DNA of 8,048 nt, taken from an uncultured Clostridiaceae bacterium (GTDB lineage: Bacteria > Bacillota > Clostridia > Clostridiales > Oxobacteraceae). The first letter of the stretch is position 1. Each line of letters opens with the position of its first letter. Positions 5,853 to 8,048 of this stretch are shown in pieces. A program made the translations under genes and the position numbers. The notes below the pieces were generated by a model. The model worked only from the letters and a program-made list of their open reading frames with translations, ran no database searches and was not told the origin of the DNA. Location: the NCBI GenBank assembly GCA_937900065.1, contig CALCDS010000161.1, positions 1-8,048 on the forward strand, given 5' to 3'.

Positions 5853-5877
5853 GAGCCTGATTTTTTTAAGCAGGCTC
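5853..5877. terminator. Hairpin after the two-component operon, possible terminator
   Basis: GAGCCTG (5853-5859) and CAGGCTC (5871-5877) form a 7-bp GC-rich stem with an 11-nt loop that itself contains seven T. It lies about 90 bp past the kinase stop and upstream of the M1 peptidase promoter region. On the plus strand no T run follows the stem (atctataaaa), while on the minus strand four T do. As a plus-strand terminator it is therefore imperfect. A second, imperfect hairpin (5799-5808 with 5829-5839) lies just before it. Confidence 0.45.
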
Positions 5878-5916
5878 ATCTATAAAATCGATCAAGAATA
5901 TTATCCATAATTAAGT

Positions 5917-5922
5917 TATAAT
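5917..5922 (+). promoter_or_regulatory. Candidate -10 element for the M1 peptidase gene
   Basis: This is a perfect TATAAT 49 bp upstream of the ATG, placing a start near 5929 and a leader of about 43 nt. No good -35 is found at 16-18 bp upstream (AAGAAT at 5894-5899). A second TATAAT lies at 5944-5949, also without a clear -35. Either an activator-dependent promoter or chance in A/T-rich DNA would explain this. Confidence 0.4.
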
Positions 5923-5971
5923 GTATATTAATAGTAAGCATTTTATAATCAATATTATAGGGAGGTAGGAT

Positions 5972-8020
5972 ATGAATATTAACAGGCTAAGGTCCAAATT
6001 ATGCGGTATGGTTTTGCTTTTTATGGTATTGACCACTCAAAGCGCATTTGCGGAGCCGATAAGCAAAACTACATCTTACATCATGGATGTGCAGTTTAAT
6101 GAGGATGCAAAAACATTGAGTGCTGCTGAAACCGTGAGTTTCACAAATAATTACGGCGAAGATCTAAAAGAAATAGTATTCCATCTATATCCGGATTCAT
6201 ACGGAAAAGCAGAGACCATGCCCAGTCTAGGCCCGATCATGAACGGGCAGATTTCAGAGGACCAAAAAGGGGACATAGACATCATAGATGTAACATATGA
6301 CGGGCAAAAATTGAATTACACTGAGGATAATCAGGTTTTAAAGATAATGCTTTTAAATCCTTTAAAAAGCAATGATTCCATAGAACTTAAAATAAATTTC
6401 AAGCTGAAGATCCCACAAGGCTTTGGGAGGCTAGGCTATAATGATGATATCTTTTCGCTTACCAACTGGTATCCCATATTGTCAATATATGACCCAGCAT
6501 ACGACAGTTGGGATGAAAATCCATTCCATCCCATAGGCGAATCGAATTACAGCGATGTATCTGATTATGATATAAAAATACATATCCCAAGCAACTTTGT
6601 CATAGCCTCAACCGGTGTCACTGCAAATGAAGAAACTTCGGGGAATGAAAAAGTGGTAAAGGTCGATGCAGAAAATGTAAGGGATTTTGTGTTCATGTTA
6701 TCCAAAAATTATAAAGTCATATCAAAGAATGTATCAGGCATTAAAGTAAACAGCTATTATATAAGAGATGAGGTCAAGCCAATGGCTCAAAGGATGCTTG
6801 ACTTTGCTTCAAGTGCCCTGCTGTTTTACAGCGATTCGTTCGGAAAATACCCATATCCGGAGCTTGATGTAGTTGAAACGCCACTGTCGGGAGGTGCAAT
6901 GGAATATCCCCAGCTCATACAAATGGGAAGATATCCATACTTTCAAAATGCAGATCAGAATAGAGATGCATTCTATACAAGCTGGCTGGATGAGGCAATC
7001 GTGCATGAAACCGGCCACCAGTGGTGGTATGTTTCCGTGGGGAACAACGAATTTAAAGAGCCCTTTATGGATGAATCCTTAACATGCTACTCAACAGCAT
7101 ATTATTTTGAAAAACAATATGGAAAGTATGACAGAAGGAGCATACTGACAGCTTTCAGAGCGGCAATATACCCGAGCAAGACGGAACCCTTTGACAGCAG
7201 CGTGGATGATTTTAAGAATATGTCCGAGTACAACACGGTCATATATAATAGGGCTCCCATAGTTCTTGAGGATTTAAGGTCCACTGTCGGAGACGAAAAA
7301 TTCCTCAATATAATGAGAAACTATTTTAAAAAGTATCTTTTTAAAAACGGTACAATCAATGATTTTTTAAATGTGATAAAAGAAACCGCAGGCGATGATG
7401 TCGCCGCAAAAATAAAAAAAGCCATATCATCCACTGATTACTATCCTGAAAATTTGGTGCCTACTAAAGAGGAAACAAAAGAGATAAACAAAAGAAATTT
7501 TGTGGAAAATATAAAACAGCAGGAGCAATATAACGGTATGATCCCGGGAAGCATTTTAGTCAGGGGCATGGGCGGCAAGATCCATATAATAACCCCTGAA
7601 GATCCAGATGAAAACAACAAAAAGACAACAAGCAATCTCGTAAAAAATTTGAAGTCGTATTCGGACAGCATGGGGCTTGGAGTGCAGTTTGCAGTCGAGG
7701 ATTCAAGCAAGTTTGAAAGCTCAAATTTAAAGGAAAATCTGATACTTATAGGAAACAATGAAAACAACGAAATCATAAACAAAATGAGCAGCAGCTTTCC
7801 TGTGGTTCTAAGTTCAAAGGGCCTGCTGTTTGACGAAGCTGCAATCGCTGCCAAGGATTACTCGGGTTATTTTCTGATAAGCAACCCAAATAATGCTGAA
7901 AATATAATAATCGTGATTTCACCTCCAAAGGATGAGCAATATTACAATTTGGATTGGTATGGGCCATACCAGTATGATTTCAAAGTAAACGGCAAAATGG
8001 AGATCAAGGGTAAATTTTAG
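5972..8020 (+). CDS. Exported M1-family zinc metallopeptidase with C-terminal extension
   Basis: This is a 682-aa secreted gluzincin of the M1 aminopeptidase family. A Sec signal peptide is clear: basic start (NINRLRSK), hydrophobic core (about 11-22) and an AFA cleavage site before Glu28. There is no lipobox. The beta-rich N-terminal domain (about 33-255) precedes a catalytic domain with GGAMEYP at 307-313 (the GAMEN-like exopeptidase motif), HETGH at 345-349 (zinc ligands His345 and His349, catalytic Glu346), the third ligand Glu368 exactly 18 residues further (MDESL), and the likely transition-state Tyr425 (VIYNRAP). The catalytic part ends near 490. The large helical C-terminal domain of ERAP/PepN types is absent. 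Instead a charged linker (about 495-525) leads to a segment at about 526-682 with beta/alpha alternation (SILVRGMGG, NLILIGNNENN, NIIIVISPP) that I cannot assign. GGAGG (5961-5965) lies 6 nt before the ATG. The gene follows the two-component operon after about 200 bp. It probably trims peptides outside the membrane or in the cell wall space. Confidence 0.94.
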   Translation: MNINRLRSKLCGMVLLFMVLTTQSAFAEPISKTTSYIMDVQFNEDAKTLSAAETVSFTNNYGEDLKEIVFHLYPDSYGKAETMPSLGPIMNGQISEDQKGDIDIIDVTYDGQKLNYTEDNQVLKIMLLNPLKSNDSIELKINFKLKIPQGFGRLGYNDDIFSLTNWYPILSIYDPAYDSWDENPFHPIGESNYSDVSDYDIKIHIPSNFVIASTGVTANEETSGNEKVVKVDAENVRDFVFMLSKNYKVISKNVSGIKVNSYYIRDEVKPMAQRMLDFASSALLFYSDSFGKYPYPELDVVETPLSGGAMEYPQLIQMGRYPYFQNADQNRDAFYTSWLDEAIVHETGHQWWYVSVGNNEFKEPFMDESLTCYSTAYYFEKQYGKYDRRSILTAFRAAIYPSKTEPFDSSVDDFKNMSEYNTVIYNRAPIVLEDLRSTVGDEKFLNIMRNYFKKYLFKNGTINDFLNVIKETAGDDVAAKIKKAISSTDYYPENLVPTKEETKEINKRNFVENIKQQEQYNGMIPGSILVRGMGGKIHIITPEDPDENNKKTTSNLVKNLKSYSDSMGLGVQFAVEDSSKFESSNLKENLILIGNNENNEIINKMSSSFPVVLSSKGLLFDEAAIAAKDYSGYFLISNPNNAENIIIVISPPKDEQYYNLDWYGPYQYDFKVNGKMEIKGKF

Positions 8021-8023
8021 ACT

Positions 8024-8048
8024 CAAAAAAGGCGTGCTGCACAATGAA
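8024..8048 (+). terminator. Possible terminator, cut by the window edge
   Basis: Just after the M1 stop codon comes AAAAAAGGCGTGCTGCAC followed by AATGAA. An A run leading into a GC-rich segment is how the first arm of a bidirectional intrinsic terminator looks, but the second arm would lie beyond the window, so this cannot be confirmed. Confidence 0.3.

Noticed and set aside
5972..6061. Lipoprotein signal (Cys11) in the M1 peptidase
   Set aside because: Cys11 lies at the start of the hydrophobic core with no L-x-x-C lipobox. AFA before Glu28 fits signal peptidase I instead.
7441..7854. 137-codon open frame on the minus strand with hydrophobic Ser/Phe-rich sequence
   Set aside because: It is antisense to the M1 peptidase C-terminus. 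The hydrophobic look follows from complementing Lys/Asn/Glu-rich codons. It has no supporting gene context on that strand.
1..8048. Defence system, mobile element, prophage, CRISPR or biosynthetic cluster
   Set aside because: No transposase, integrase, nuclease, methylase, toxin-antitoxin pair, repeat array or terminal repeats were seen. Gene content is housekeeping peptidases, one two-component system and two small unknown proteins.

Overview
The window looks like an ordinary chromosomal stretch of a low-GC, Gram-positive Firmicute, most likely of class Clostridia. The reasons are the A/T-rich intergenic DNA, frequent ATA isoleucine codons, purine-rich G-heavy Shine-Dalgarno sequences (GGGGG, GGAGG, AGGTG), a GTG start, and the closeness of the proteins to familiar clostridial families. 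I cannot name the species. I see no tRNA, rRNA, CRISPR array, insertion sequence, phage gene or attachment site.

Left half (about 1-3269), all on the minus strand. Read in the direction of transcription, it holds a class-I glutamine-amidotransferase-like peptidase of family C26 (gamma-glutamyl hydrolase / PuuD type), an M18 zinc aminopeptidase (ApeA type), an unrecognised 152-residue protein with a Gly/Gln/Pro-rich N-terminus, and an 80-residue four-CxxC zinc-ribbon protein. A strong 18-bp hairpin with a T tract on the minus strand (33-73) closes the block. The first two genes are 34 bp apart and probably cotranscribed. The last two follow gaps of 112 and 134 bp, with no convincing terminator before position 73.

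Middle (3270-3582). A 313-bp divergent intergenic region carries a near-consensus plus-strand promoter (TTGCAC-17-TATAAT) and a weaker minus-strand candidate.

Right half (3583-8020), all on the plus strand. An OmpR-type response regulator overlaps its HAMP-containing sensor histidine kinase by ATGA. After about 200 bp with a hairpin and a likely new promoter comes a Sec-exported M1-family zinc metallopeptidase with an extra C-terminal alpha/beta-looking segment of unknown role. The window ends in what may be the first arm of its terminator.

How the genes may fit together: the left block could release and trim gamma-glutamyl or acidic peptides in the cytoplasm. The right block could sense an envelope or extracellular cue and lies next to an exported peptidase. 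Both links are inferred from gene order. Three starts are reset here on Shine-Dalgarno spacing (C26 to GTG at 3269, M18 to ATG at 2473, response regulator to ATG at 3583). I found no convincing undescribed multi-gene system. The items most worth a second look are the unknown 152-aa protein and the C-terminal extension of the M1 peptidase.
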